Shown here: positions 8,669 through 17,457 of the stretch, in pieces
How the letters are laid out: each line of letters begins with the position of its first letter
How positions within the stretch are numbered: position 1 is the stretch's first letter
Assembly: GCF_000938255.1 (NCBI RefSeq)
Contig: NZ_JYMR01000055.1
Coordinates: forward strand, 1 to 43,994
Reading direction: 5' to 3'
Length of the DNA stretch: 43,994 nt
Source: Bradyrhizobium sp. LTSP849
GTDB taxonomy: Bacteria > Pseudomonadota > Alphaproteobacteria > Rhizobiales > Xanthobacteraceae
Notes under the pieces: model-generated
Databases searched by the model: none
The model's input: the letters and a program-made list of their open reading frames with translations, nothing else
Told to the model about the DNA's origin: nothing
Position numbers and translations under genes: made by a program

Positions 8669-9135
8669 GAATAAACCCCACAAAGGGGGACCTTGCCTCG
8701 CACGCTCGCGAGAGTCGAATCTATTGTCCACTCCATCAGGGGCAGTGAGTTCGCGCGCTTCAGGACTGAGTGTTCCTGAAGGCTCGGACCCCGGCAATCG
8801 TCGATAGCAGTTTCCGTCCTCTCAGTCTGCATCTTCGCTGCGCTCTAATCGTGATGGATCGCTTGCCGGCTAAGCCCGTCAACTTTTTCTAGGGAAGATC
8901 AGTCGCCTTCGATGGCTCTCGGCACGGCCTTAGCTTCATCGACTTCGAAAGCAGCCAGGTTGGTATCGGAGGGGACAACGGCGAAAGTTTGGACGGAATC
9001 CTGCGCCTGATGTTTGGCGACTATCGCCGTGGTCAGGCAAAAAATTCCACTTGTCGTCTTGTTCAGATTTCCGGGATCGGCTCTCAACCTCGTCAACGGC
9101 CGCGGTTGCAGCCGGTCCAAATCAAGTTGCGCGCA
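8669..9135. other. Gap with no convincing gene
   Basis: A 73-codon minus-strand frame at 8899-9120 has only a TTG start and no binding site that I trust. No domain is recognisable. The stretch holds the probable promoter of the acyltransferase gene and the 3' side of the FkbM gene. Confidence 0.45.
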
Positions 9136-9927
9136 TCATACATCACCGCGAAACCAACTCGGTGGAAGCGGGGTATCCGGATAGCTGGGATCATTTTTGG
9201 CATCCAGTGGATGCGGAAAAGACTGCGAGTAACGCTTCGATTTAACTCGATCTTTCCTGATCAAGGTCATCTCAAGAACCCGCGGAATTACAATTTGACC
9301 ACAACGAACATTACGGCCGTAGTTGTTTGGATGATTGTGGACGACATAAAAATTCTCAAGCAGCCTTTCAAAGACCGCCTTAATAATTTGAAAGGCCTGC
9401 TTGTCCATTAATCGCTCCATATCGTGAAATTCAATCACAATAATTCGGAATCGACGAAGCGTTTTGTTGCTTACATTAAGCAACACTGGCCATTCTGCCC
9501 CCTCAATGTCCATCTGCAGTAAAAGATCATCATCGCCCGGCCTATTTTCTTCAACCCAATTATCAAGCGTGATGGTCTCTGGAGTATTAGTCACTCCAAT
9601 GAATTTCTTGACGAAGTGAACCATCGGCCCGTCAATTGGAGGCCCTGAGACCGAAGCATCCGCCATAAAACAAGGAATGCTGCGATCGATCATATCTTGT
9701 TCAAAGCTTGCCCGATCGTCTACGCCCGGAGAAAAGCAAGCCGAAATTCCTACAAAGTCATCTGGCGCAAGATAGCCACCATCACCTCGACTTCCGAGGC
9801 GAACAAGATCCCTCTCCGTCGAAAACGGATGGAGTCGCGAAATAAGATTCCTTACTGCCGATCGATCAGACTGCTTGGCGACCGAGATGCCGGCTGTAAG
9901 GCACGCGCTCACAATTGCATGCTTCAT
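9136..9927 (-). CDS. FkbM-family methyltransferase
   Basis: An S-adenosylmethionine-dependent methyltransferase of the FkbM type, a family that often O-methylates sugars in surface glycans. It shows a glycine-rich block (LGSRGDGGYLAPDDF), the family hallmark MDIEGAEWPVL and the downstream strand IIVIEFHD. From the ATG used here the protein has 263 residues. An ATG 34 codons upstream (at 10029) is also possible and would add a partly hydrophobic leader. Codons are AT-richer than those of the right-hand core. It follows the DUF6492-like glycosyltransferase on the same strand. Confidence 0.8.
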   Translation of the reverse strand: MKHAIVSACLTAGISVAKQSDRSAVRNLISRLHPFSTERDLVRLGSRGDGGYLAPDDFVGISACFSPGVDDRASFEQDMIDRSIPCFMADASVSGPPIDGPMVHFVKKFIGVTNTPETITLDNWVEENRPGDDDLLLQMDIEGAEWPVLLNVSNKTLRRFRIIVIEFHDMERLMDKQAFQIIKAVFERLLENFYVVHNHPNNYGRNVRCGQIVIPRVLEMTLIRKDRVKSKRYSQSFPHPLDAKNDPSYPDTPLPPSWFRGDV

Positions 9928-10087
9928 TTTCAGTGGTTCCCATTGCGCCAACAACCGGCGCGCTCCGCCAATTGAAATACTAACAATCTCACTAACACAA
10001 GCTGGCCGGACAACAAAAGCGCCCGACATAAGGTACAGATACCCTTTTAAGCGAAACGAGGGACCGAACTCAAAGCCCCTAAATTTT

Positions 10088-11035
10088 CTATGCGGTTCTA
10101 GAGGCCGCTAGAAACGAAACCGCTCGATCAAATAGATCACGCCGCTTAGACATGGGCAGCGGAATGGTTGACTGAATGCAAATCCCGATCATGCGCGGAT
10201 CAATCGAATTAATGAAGTTCGTTTCATCATCGACACTCAAGAATGCATCAGTCCAACGAGTATGACAGAGCGATTTTGGCGCAATTGAGAGCTTTGCATC
10301 TTCAAGACCCATCACTCGCTCCGCAAATACACCGTACAAAATATATTCAGAAAAATGCTTTGTTCTGCCGAGAATCACCTGCCAATCAACTTTTGCAACG
10401 CCCTCAATGCGCTCAATCATCTTATGGACGACGGACCGCCGCCACAGGACTATCGAGTCTACGTATTCACCGTCGTGAAACTCATCCGCGGGAAGACCCA
10501 ACAACTTACTAGCTGATAGATGCCATAAGCGATGGGAGTTTGCATTCGCGGACGCTTGCCGATAGAGCCTCGCACGGTCCACATGAGGAAAAAGCTCGCT
10601 AACGGACAACTGACGCACAAACAAAATATCGCTGTCGATGTGCAAGACAATCTCATTAGATGATTGTGCTGCCGCAGCTATTTTCATCATTTGCTGAGCG
10701 ATCCACCCCCTGACAGGCAAACTATAGGGCGTTAGGTAAAAATTCCTCCGAGGCAACAAAAGCCGACGACGCCACTGCGAGCTAGGCAGCGGCAATTTCC
10801 AGAACCAGCGCGGAAGTAGCGCATCTTCTGAAACAATTGATCTTCTGCTATTCGCGAGAGGCTCAAACAGAGCCAAATCCGATTCGGGAACATACACTGT
10901 GTGTTTTATCGGTTCAGGAACAAACCGATCGATGCTCTCGCACAGCATAGAACATATCTCATAGTCACCACGAAACGAGCACGTAATCATGCTCGTATCA
11001 GGAAACCCTGCAACCCGCTCATCGAGCCCATTCAT
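10088..11035 (-). CDS. DUF6492-like putative glycosyltransferase
   Basis: A 315-residue cytoplasmic protein that resembles DUF6492 proteins, a GT-A-like family common in polysaccharide loci. The likely nucleotide-sugar and metal site is a DSD motif inside EIVLHIDSDILFVR (about residues 134-136). A WFWKLPL stretch and a later FSEYILYGVF segment match the general layout of this family. A TTG three codons earlier is an alternative start; the ATG has a GGA box about 10 bases upstream. It is AT-rich and pairs with the FkbM gene, suggesting a sugar addition followed by methylation. Donor and acceptor cannot be read from the sequence. Confidence 0.65.
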   Translation of the reverse strand: MNGLDERVAGFPDTSMITCSFRGDYEICSMLCESIDRFVPEPIKHTVYVPESDLALFEPLANSRRSIVSEDALLPRWFWKLPLPSSQWRRRLLLPRRNFYLTPYSLPVRGWIAQQMMKIAAAAQSSNEIVLHIDSDILFVRQLSVSELFPHVDRARLYRQASANANSHRLWHLSASKLLGLPADEFHDGEYVDSIVLWRRSVVHKMIERIEGVAKVDWQVILGRTKHFSEYILYGVFAERVMGLEDAKLSIAPKSLCHTRWTDAFLSVDDETNFINSIDPRMIGICIQSTIPLPMSKRRDLFDRAVSFLAASRTA

Positions 11036-11109
11036 TCTTTTCAATCCGTTGTTTAGCCGGAGAATTCAGCGAGCACCGGCGGGTATCGTCGCACATGAGC
11101 TATTTTCAC

Positions 11110-11601
11110 TCATGATAGCAATGCGTCAAGCGCCTCCGCCGGCGTCTTCCAGACTGGTCTGATTCTCGGTCGGGCATTGAGGGCGTCTGCCGCAGCGGAT
11201 ATCTCGTTGGCGCCGTGGATGCCCAGGTCTGCGCCCTTCGGGAAATAGTGGCAGCAACCGGTTGGTGTCCTTGTTAGTGCGCGCTGGCAAGGGCTTTGCG
11301 GGTCGCAGAAGTAGACCTGGATACCCGCATCGATCTTGAGACGATCGTGTTGGGCCATTTCGGCTCCCTGATCCCAGGTCAGCAGGCGACGCAGTTCTTC
11401 GGGCAAGGTGATGACGGTGCGCGTTATCGTCTCGCGCACCGCTTCGGCCCCGTGTCCCGCGAGCGCAGGCCCGTTCTTCGCGCGCGGAGCTTCGCCATAT
11501 GCCCCGCCAACCGGGGAAGGTGCAATAGCATCGTGAAGCGCGTCGTGCGCTCGACCAGCGTGCCGATTGGCCCACGCTGAAAACCGGACGACGGAGCGCA
11601 A
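11110..11601 (-). pseudogene. IS30-family transposase remnant
   Basis: The C-terminal portion of an IS30-type DDE transposase. LTWDQGAEMAQH and IQVYFCDPQSPCQR are diagnostic for the second catalytic Asp region, and the end (LNARPRIRPVWKTPAEALD) is also typical. The N-terminal DNA-binding half is missing and at least one frameshift lies around the RTTRF region (better matching residues appear in another frame near 11540). In the conserved SPWQRG(S/T)NENTNG block the sequence has been changed to SPCQRALTRTPTG, another sign of frame damage. It is a dead fragment in a cluster of IS scars. Confidence 0.82.
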
Positions 11602-11767
11602 AGCCTATCGCACCAGGAACGAGGCCAGAGCAGATGTGTTCGACTACACCGAGCGGTTCTATAACGCGGTCCGGCGTCATTCGACGATCGGGTATCTCAG
11701 CCCTGTTGAGTTCAAGCGCAAGGTGGGATTAGCTTAACCCGGTGTCCATCAAACCGGCAGCAGCTCA
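11585..11767 (+). pseudogene. IS3-family OrfB 3' end fragment with its terminal repeat
   Basis: In one frame, the last 50 codons of an IS3-family transposase can be read: FDYTERFYNAVRRHSTIGYL followed by SPVEFKRKVGLA and a TAA at 11735. Downstream, GGTGTCCATCAAACCGGCAG continues to CAGCTCA, the kind of terminal repeat expected at the right end of such elements. The rest of the element is missing. It abuts the IS30 remnant on its left, so two elements have been cut and joined here. Confidence 0.82.
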
Positions 11768-11843
11768 CTGCGACAACAGAGGTGTAGAAAGAACTTCGAT
11801 AAAATTGGTGTAAGAATAAGAAACATCGCAAAAAAGCTTTCGA

Positions 11844-13106
11844 TCAAACTACGCATCGAAGCGCCTCGTCAAATAGCTCCCCCAACTTCGCGGCTTCGAT
11901 GTCCACGTCGTGCCGATCAAGTGATCGAGTCCGCCCTATCGCGCCCATCTCTCCGATTTTCTCGTCGGACGCCGTCAAGCAACTTCTGATAGCGTCGCAA
12001 AGCTCCTGGACTGAACCTGCAGGCACCAGCCAGCCGGTTTGTTCGTTCACGACTAACTCTGGATGCCCTGCAACATACGTTGTAATTACCGGGCGACCGA
12101 GCGCCATGGCCTCCATGAGTACCACTGGTAAACCTTCCGCAAAGCTAGGAAGCACTAACGCTCGGGAAGAAACAATCTCTTGGCGAACTGTGGTGGCGTC
12201 GGCCCATCCAAAAATCGAAACCATACTACCGAGCTCATGCGTCTGTATCAAACGCTCCAACGCTTGCCGCTGCGCTCCGTCCCCAACGAACACCAATTCG
12301 AAGTGTAGTCCTTCATCCCGAAGTGCCGCGGCAGCAGCGATGAGTAGAGCTTGCCCCTTCTGTTCAGACAAGCGGCCGACGCAAACCAGGCGATTGCAAT
12401 TGGTTGCAAGTTTTGGAGCACTACCTTTGAAGACGCCATCAATACCGCAGTGGACGACTTTGATCTTTGGCCACTGTAGGTAGTCAACCGCTCTATATAG
12501 CTGACTCCTTCCGAATGAACTAATTGCAACAACAAAACTCGACTGGCGTATCTTTTCAGCGAGGTGAAGACCTACTACTTTATCAAATTCCTCAGGGCCG
12601 TGGACCGTGAAACTAAACGAAACACCGGAAATTCGGCTTGCGAGCATCGCCACCTCAGCTGGGTTTGAGCCGAAGTGAGCGTGAAGATGTCCTATTTCGC
12701 TCTTCAGCAAACGCCTGGAAAGCCAGCAAGCTTCGATAAAATATATAAGATGAAGGAGAGCAGATCGATCTGAGCGCCTGACCATTCTGAGAGCGAGCGA
12801 TGCCGCTTGCGAGAATTTTGCAGGCCTTGATGCAGCTAAAACCAAAACTGACACAAACAGAGAGGCGATGCCCTGTTTCAAAACATACGTTGTTACATCA
12901 CGCTCAATCAAGTCAGCCGCATCGACTAACTGATCGTTCCACCCTCGAATAGCAAAACGAACAATATTCCAACCCAGCTTCTCAAGAGCAACTATTTCTC
13001 GCCGAATGAAGCTGTGACTGATCTTAGGGTACTCACTAACGATATAGGCGATCTTTTTTCGTCCACGAGCCTTTTGGATTTTCTTAGAGGTCGAGAAATT
13101 CCACAT
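11844..13106 (-). CDS. GT4-family glycosyltransferase, paralogue of the gene at 34062-35294
   Basis: A 420-residue retaining glycosyltransferase with GT-B fold. The N-terminal domain has YPKISHSFIRREI and LHAHFG; the C-terminal domain has VGRLSEQKG, LVFVGDG and the EX7E motif in FAEGLPVVLMEA, which binds the nucleotide sugar. The layout resembles colanic-acid glycosyltransferase WcaL. It is homologous from end to end to the second GT4 protein of the right-hand operon, sharing blocks such as SFTVHGPEEFD and VVAISSFGR. The ATG used follows 23 unconvincing codons from a TTG. Its codon use is clearly more AT-rich than that of its paralogue. Confidence 0.88.
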   Translation of the reverse strand: MWNFSTSKKIQKARGRKKIAYIVSEYPKISHSFIRREIVALEKLGWNIVRFAIRGWNDQLVDAADLIERDVTTYVLKQGIASLFVSVLVLAASRPAKFSQAASLALRMVRRSDRSALLHLIYFIEACWLSRRLLKSEIGHLHAHFGSNPAEVAMLASRISGVSFSFTVHGPEEFDKVVGLHLAEKIRQSSFVVAISSFGRSQLYRAVDYLQWPKIKVVHCGIDGVFKGSAPKLATNCNRLVCVGRLSEQKGQALLIAAAAALRDEGLHFELVFVGDGAQRQALERLIQTHELGSMVSIFGWADATTVRQEIVSSRALVLPSFAEGLPVVLMEAMALGRPVITTYVAGHPELVVNEQTGWLVPAGSVQELCDAIRSCLTASDEKIGEMGAIGRTRSLDRHDVDIEAAKLGELFDEALRCVV

Positions 13107-13319
13107 GTGGGATTCTTTGCATCTTTTCGATGAGGTTCTTTTGCATTCTGACCACCAATCGGTCCGCCAACTCAATCGACATGCGAGCTGCCCCTACCCT
13201 ATAATTGGTAAAAGGACGTAACACAAAACTTGCACTTGGACCATATCCATAAGCTCTGGACAAGATAGACTAACTTTCTAGGCTATAAAATAGAAGGTGA
13301 AGACGCATTCGTAGGGGAT

Positions 13320-14163
13320 GGGGAAATCTTTTCTACGCAGCGCCTTCGATATTTTCGGATCGGTAGGCGGGACACCGGCCATTACCGCGATCGATGTGAA
13401 GTCGCTTCATGCCAAGATCGGAGGGCTGACGGACATGGAGAACGATTTTCTAGAATGCGCGCTCACCAAGGCGGATTGCTGAGCGCAAAGGGATGATCGA
13501 CCGTGAGCACCAGCTGTCGATCGCCAAGCAGGCCGAGATTTTGAAGATCAGCCGGGGCCGCGTTTATTATCCACGGCCCGCTTCGTCCGCCGACCTCACT
13601 ATCATGCGACAGCTCGATCGGCTGCACCTGGAGTTCCCTCTCGCCGGTTCGCGTTGCGCGGCCTGCTGGCTTCGCAGGGTGCACGATCGGCCGCCGTCAT
13701 GTGAAGACGCTGATTCGGCAGATGGGGATAAAAGCGCTGTATCGCCGTCCGCGCACCACCAAGCCCGCGCCTGGCCACACGATCCATCCGTATCTGCTGC
13801 GCGCCTAGAGATTGCGCACCCGAACCAAGTCTGGGCCATGGACATCACGTGTATTCCAATGGCGCAAGGCATTATCTATCTCGCCGTGGTGTGCTGGACG
13901 GAACGACACGTCCTGTCCTGGTGGCTGTCGATCACGATGGAGGCGGCCTTTTGCGTCGAGACATTAGACGATGCTCTCACGCGTCATGGCAAAGGGGCAT
14001 GGCGAGACAACGTGTTCGTTGAGAGGCTGTGGAAGAGCGTCAAATACGAGGAGGTCTATCGGGCGCGAAGCTCGATTGGCCGGTATCTCGACTTCTACAC
14101 TTATCGACGCGGAGATTCTGTTCAAACAACCAGGATCAGCTCTAATCAAGATCTCGAGGCCTA
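13320..14163 (+). pseudogene. IS3-family element remnant (orfA end and broken orfB)
   Basis: The end of orfA (VKSLHAKIGGLTDMENDFLE) leads into an orfB beginning MIDREHQLSIAKQAEILKIS. OrfB then shifts frame: the stretch for LLASQGCTIGRRHVKTL and GIKALYRRPRTTKPAPGHTI lies in another frame and ends in a stop near 13807. The NQVWAMDITCIPMA catalytic block and ITMEAAFCVETLDDAL return in the first frame. The part holding the second catalytic Asp is deleted, with HGK joined directly to GAWRDNVFVERLW. The C-terminus is scrambled after RYLDFYTYRRG. The element is not functional. Confidence 0.85.
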
Positions 14164-14432
14164 GTCCGCCGCTCATTTTGAGCGCTGTCAGTCGCCCTTA
14201 AGGAGGCGGCCTTCCCGCCACCGCCGTTCCTGCCTACAGGGCCCTCGGTTGCTTCGGTAGGTTGTGGCAATCGCATGCTGTTCCGCGCCGCGGATGACGA
14301 TTTGCTTCCGGTCCGGAGCGGTTAAGGTCTATTCTGCGAACAGCAGCGTGCCCTAATGTTGGGCGTGCGGGCAGATTTGGAAATGCAATGAGATATTCAG
14401 TGGACATCGCCGTTAACTAAGAGGACTTCTTC

Positions 14433-15078
14433 ATGCGCATCGCCATGATCGGCACAGGCCGTTCCGGTCGGCACCGGCGACGAGGTCGAGCGCATCATCC
14501 GCGAGGCCAATCCCCTGGCTGACGTCGTCGTCGCGTCGACGCCCGAATTCTTGCGCGAGGGCGCGGCGATCCGCGACTTCATGTTCCCGGATCGTGTCGT
14601 CGTCGGCACCTCCGACGCGCGCGGCCGCAAGGTGAGTGTGCGACGTTTGTCGGCCGCTGTCGCTGAATCAGGCGCCACTGATGTTCACGGAGGGCGCACC
14701 GCGGAGATGATCAAATACGCGGCGAACGCGTTCCTGGCGACCAAGATCACGTTCATCAACGAGATTGCGGACCTTTCCGGGAAAGTTGGCGCCAATGTGC
14801 AGGAAGTCGCGCGTGGCATTGGCCTCGACAACCGCATCGGCACCAAGTTCCTGCACGCCGGTCCGGGTTTTGGCGGCTCCTGCTTCCCGAAGGACACCAA
14901 CGCGCTAATCAAGATCGCGCAAAGACTACGACGTATCCTGACGCATCGTCGAATCAGTGCTTGCGGTCAAAGAGAACCGCAAGCGCGCGATGGCGCGCAA
15001 GGTGAGCCAGCCGCTCGGCGGTTCGTTGCGCGGCAAGACCATCGCCGTGCTCGGCCTCACCTTCAAGCCGGACACCAC
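14433..15078 (+). pseudogene. ugd: UDP-glucose 6-dehydrogenase pseudogene
   Basis: The relic starts with the true N-terminus (MRIAMIGTG, the dinucleotide-binding start) after a good binding site (AAGAGGA). It then jumps out of frame to VPVGTGDEVERIIREANPL, so about 120 codons of the NAD-binding domain are missing. Two compensating shifts damage the PLSLNQAPLMFTE region. The frame is then right again through RTAEMIKYAANAFLATKITF, GLDNRIGTKFLHAGPGFGGS and CFPKDTNALIKIA, which includes the catalytic Cys region. A further shift and a stop follow, and homology ends after LTFKPDT. The intact enzyme would oxidise UDP-glucose to UDP-glucuronate for polysaccharide synthesis. Confidence 0.9.
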
Positions 15079-15136
15079 GGCAGCAACGAGTACGCAAATG
15101 TGAATGTTCGTATGACGCACAGTTCAGTTTGCAACG

Positions 15137-15931
15137 TTACCGCTTTCCGAAAATGCCATCGATATACTTCCGACGGCGGGACCTTCGAACGAAGGGGTCG
15201 ACGAGTCGACCTTTGAGTTTCTGTCGAAGAGAACCCGGGAGGTGTGTTGCCGTCCGAACTCTGGATTTCAGGCTTTCATTTCTCTCGAAAATGCAATGGG
15301 CGTACTCCACTTCTCGCCATACAGAGATCATTCTAAAATATGTCATACTTAATCCAGCAAGCGCGGCTTCTTGAGCTAGCGTTTGCGGCGGGATTTGATT
15401 GTCAATAATTTGCAGCTCTGAGGGTTCCTCTTGCGCTTGGTACTCCAAATTGCAGGCCGTCGGAAATGTCAGCATCACTTTTAACGAGGGGCCTCCAAGA
15501 GCTGAAAGCTTTCGGAAGAGCGCGGTCCTCTGGCTTTCGGGTATGTGCTCAATTACATCGCAAAGGGTGATTATGGACGGAGGAGCGTCCAACGGGAGCT
15601 TGACGGCTTCATCAAGGACGTCGGCTGACACAAAACGGAGATTTGGCATCGAAACCGACTGTGTGGCGTACCATATATTTTGATCGCTGATGTCAACGCC
15701 AAGGACGGAACCCTGGGTCCGTGAAGCCATGGCTTCTGTCGCAATGCCTATACCGCAGCCAATATCAAGGACGCTGTCGTTCGGTTCGATTGAAGAGCAG
15801 AAGAACGCGATCGCCTTCTCAATTCGCAAGTTGCCATCCACGCGGTATCTAAGCATGCGATCGGTAGAAAAAGCATCATAGTATGCTTTGACTTGGTCTG
15901 GGGTGGGCGAGGCTGCGCGCGCATTTTCCAT
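15137..15931 (-). CDS. Class I SAM-dependent methyltransferase
   Basis: A 264-residue soluble methyltransferase. The SAM-binding glycine motif LDIGCGIG lies at about residues 55-62, followed by the acidic strand end LGVDIS, a motif SADVLDE and the post-II motif LCDVIEHIPE. The ATG used has an AGGGAG box about 10 bases upstream; an upstream frame of 19 codons is less likely. The basic C-terminus (RRSRRRK) may bring it to the membrane. It is divergent from the GT4 gene to its right and overlaps no neighbour. A role in methylating a glycan is inferred from context; the substrate could also be a small molecule or lipid. Confidence 0.8.
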   Translation of the reverse strand: MENARAASPTPDQVKAYYDAFSTDRMLRYRVDGNLRIEKAIAFFCSSIEPNDSVLDIGCGIGIATEAMASRTQGSVLGVDISDQNIWYATQSVSMPNLRFVSADVLDEAVKLPLDAPPSIITLCDVIEHIPESQRTALFRKLSALGGPSLKVMLTFPTACNLEYQAQEEPSELQIIDNQIPPQTLAQEAALAGLSMTYFRMISVWREVEYAHCIFERNESLKSRVRTATHLPGSLRQKLKGRLVDPFVRRSRRRKYIDGIFGKR

Positions 15932-16239
15932 TATCGATGCTCCCTGATGAGTTACTGTTAAGGGATAAGCAGGGCGTGAGAGTGGCACGAAGGTAACCGC
16001 TTTGAAGCGGTACGCATCCCACGAGCGCCGCCACCGTGCCGTTCAACCACCCCCATATAATCAGCCGACTGTGACAATATCCAGCCATTCAAAAGACGGC
16101 CGATCAATTGCCGTCATTAATGCTCAAAACCATAGCAAGTCAGACGCCTTAGAGGCTTGGAAGGTTTCCCTTTTCTTCCCCGCCTACCTAATATATGTCG
16201 TCGTCAACAAGCCTTTCGAAATTCTGTTGAAAGACTCAA
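15932..16239. other. Divergent intergenic region
   Basis: It separates the minus-strand methyltransferase from the plus-strand GT4 operon and must carry both promoters. A palindrome is listed separately. No gene is convincing. Confidence 0.55.
15996..16011. promoter_or_regulatory. Palindrome, possible operator
   Basis: ACCGCTT-TG-AAGCGGT has perfect 7-base arms and lies between two divergent genes, about 65 bp from the methyltransferase start. Its size and symmetry suit a dimeric repressor, but no known site is recognised. Confidence 0.35.
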
Positions 16240-17457
16240 TTGGATCGACTCCCCAATCACCAAACAGGTGCCGCAACCCAGACCGTTCTAATCTACCGGA
16301 ACGAACTGCTTGCGACTTCTGAGACATTTATCCGTGAGCAAGCGCTGGCCCTCAGAGATTGGCGGCCGGTACTCGTCGGGCGCAAGCTGCTGAACCAACT
16401 ACCGCTAGACGATTTAAGTGTGCACTGTCTCACGCCCCACGCGCGGACTTTAAGCAGCCGCCTGCTCTGGAGGGCCAGCAGCATGTTTGACACGGTGCCG
16501 CCTAATGTCAAAGCTGCGCTACGTAAAGAGAGGGCATCCCTTATTCATGTCCATTTCGGGACTGACGCCCTTGACGCTTGGCCCCTCGCTCGCGCCTTGA
16601 ATCTGCCTCTGCTGATAACGTTGCATGGTTTTGACATAACCGTCCATCGGGACTGGTGGGAAGCAGGGAACGCCGGATCCCATCTTCGATCCTATCCCCG
16701 TCGGCTTCTACAGCTAGCCCAACTACCTCAGACTAGCTTTATCGCAGTGTCGGAAGCAATTCGTAATCGGGCTATCGAGTTCGGAATCCCCGCAAGAAAA
16801 GTCGAAGTCAAGTATATAGGCATTGATCCGAAAAAGTTTACACCTGGCTCAGTGGGCGTTGCAGATCGTGCCCCGCGCGTCCTTTTCGTGGGGAGATTAG
16901 TCGAAAAAAAAGGCTGCCTCTATCTGATCGACGCGATGGCGGAAGTTCGAAAGAGCGTTCCCGACGCCCAACTCATTGTCATCGGGGACGGACCACTTCG
17001 GCAAGATCTTGAGCACCGCGCTCGCGCGTTATGCATAGAAGCGGACTTTCTCGGAATGCAGCCCAGCGCTGAAGTCAAACGGCAACTCGAATCAGCCCGT
17101 GTCTTCTGCTTGCCCAGCGTCATGGCATCCAATGGCGACGCAGAAGGCCTACCCATTTCTATTTTGGAGGCACAAACGTCCGGCGTTCCCGTGGTTACTT
17201 CAGCAAACGGCGCCGTCGGCGAAGCAGTCAAAGAGGGACATACTGGGCTGCTATTTCCGGAGCGCGATGTCGTCACGCTGGCGACAAAATTGACCGCCCT
17301 CCTAAGCGACGACGCTCTCGCAAGCAAGATCGCAGCCCAGTCAGTCGCCCAAATAGCAAAAAGCTTTAACATAGCAGACCTGACGCGGAGTTTGGAAGCT
17401 GCGTACGGAGCTGCCGCTCGTCGAACAAACCTAATCCCTCTGGAGCGCCGCCTTTGA
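16240..17457 (+). CDS. GT4-family glycosyltransferase
   Basis: A 405-residue GT-B glycosyltransferase. The N-terminal domain shows SETFIREQALAL and ITLHGFDIT; the C-terminal donor domain has GRLVEKKG (residues 218-225), VIGDGPLR and the EX7E motif Glu302 to Glu310 in EGLPISILEA. It is a different subfamily from the other two GT4 proteins in the window. The only fitting start is a TTG with a GAAAG box upstream. The stop codon overlaps the TTG start of the next gene (TTGA), so the two are translationally coupled. The AT-rich base composition suggests horizontal origin. Confidence 0.87.
   Translation: MDRLPNHQTGAATQTVLIYRNELLATSETFIREQALALRDWRPVLVGRKLLNQLPLDDLSVHCLTPHARTLSSRLLWRASSMFDTVPPNVKAALRKERASLIHVHFGTDALDAWPLARALNLPLLITLHGFDITVHRDWWEAGNAGSHLRSYPRRLLQLAQLPQTSFIAVSEAIRNRAIEFGIPARKVEVKYIGIDPKKFTPGSVGVADRAPRVLFVGRLVEKKGCLYLIDAMAEVRKSVPDAQLIVIGDGPLRQDLEHRARALCIEADFLGMQPSAEVKRQLESARVFCLPSVMASNGDAEGLPISILEAQTSGVPVVTSANGAVGEAVKEGHTGLLFPERDVVTLATKLTALLSDDALASKIAAQSVAQIAKSFNIADLTRSLEAAYGAAARRTNLIPLERRL

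Noticed and set aside
8899..9120. Minus-strand 73-codon frame
   Set aside because: Only a TTG start, no binding site and no family resemblance; considered as a small secreted protein but not supported.
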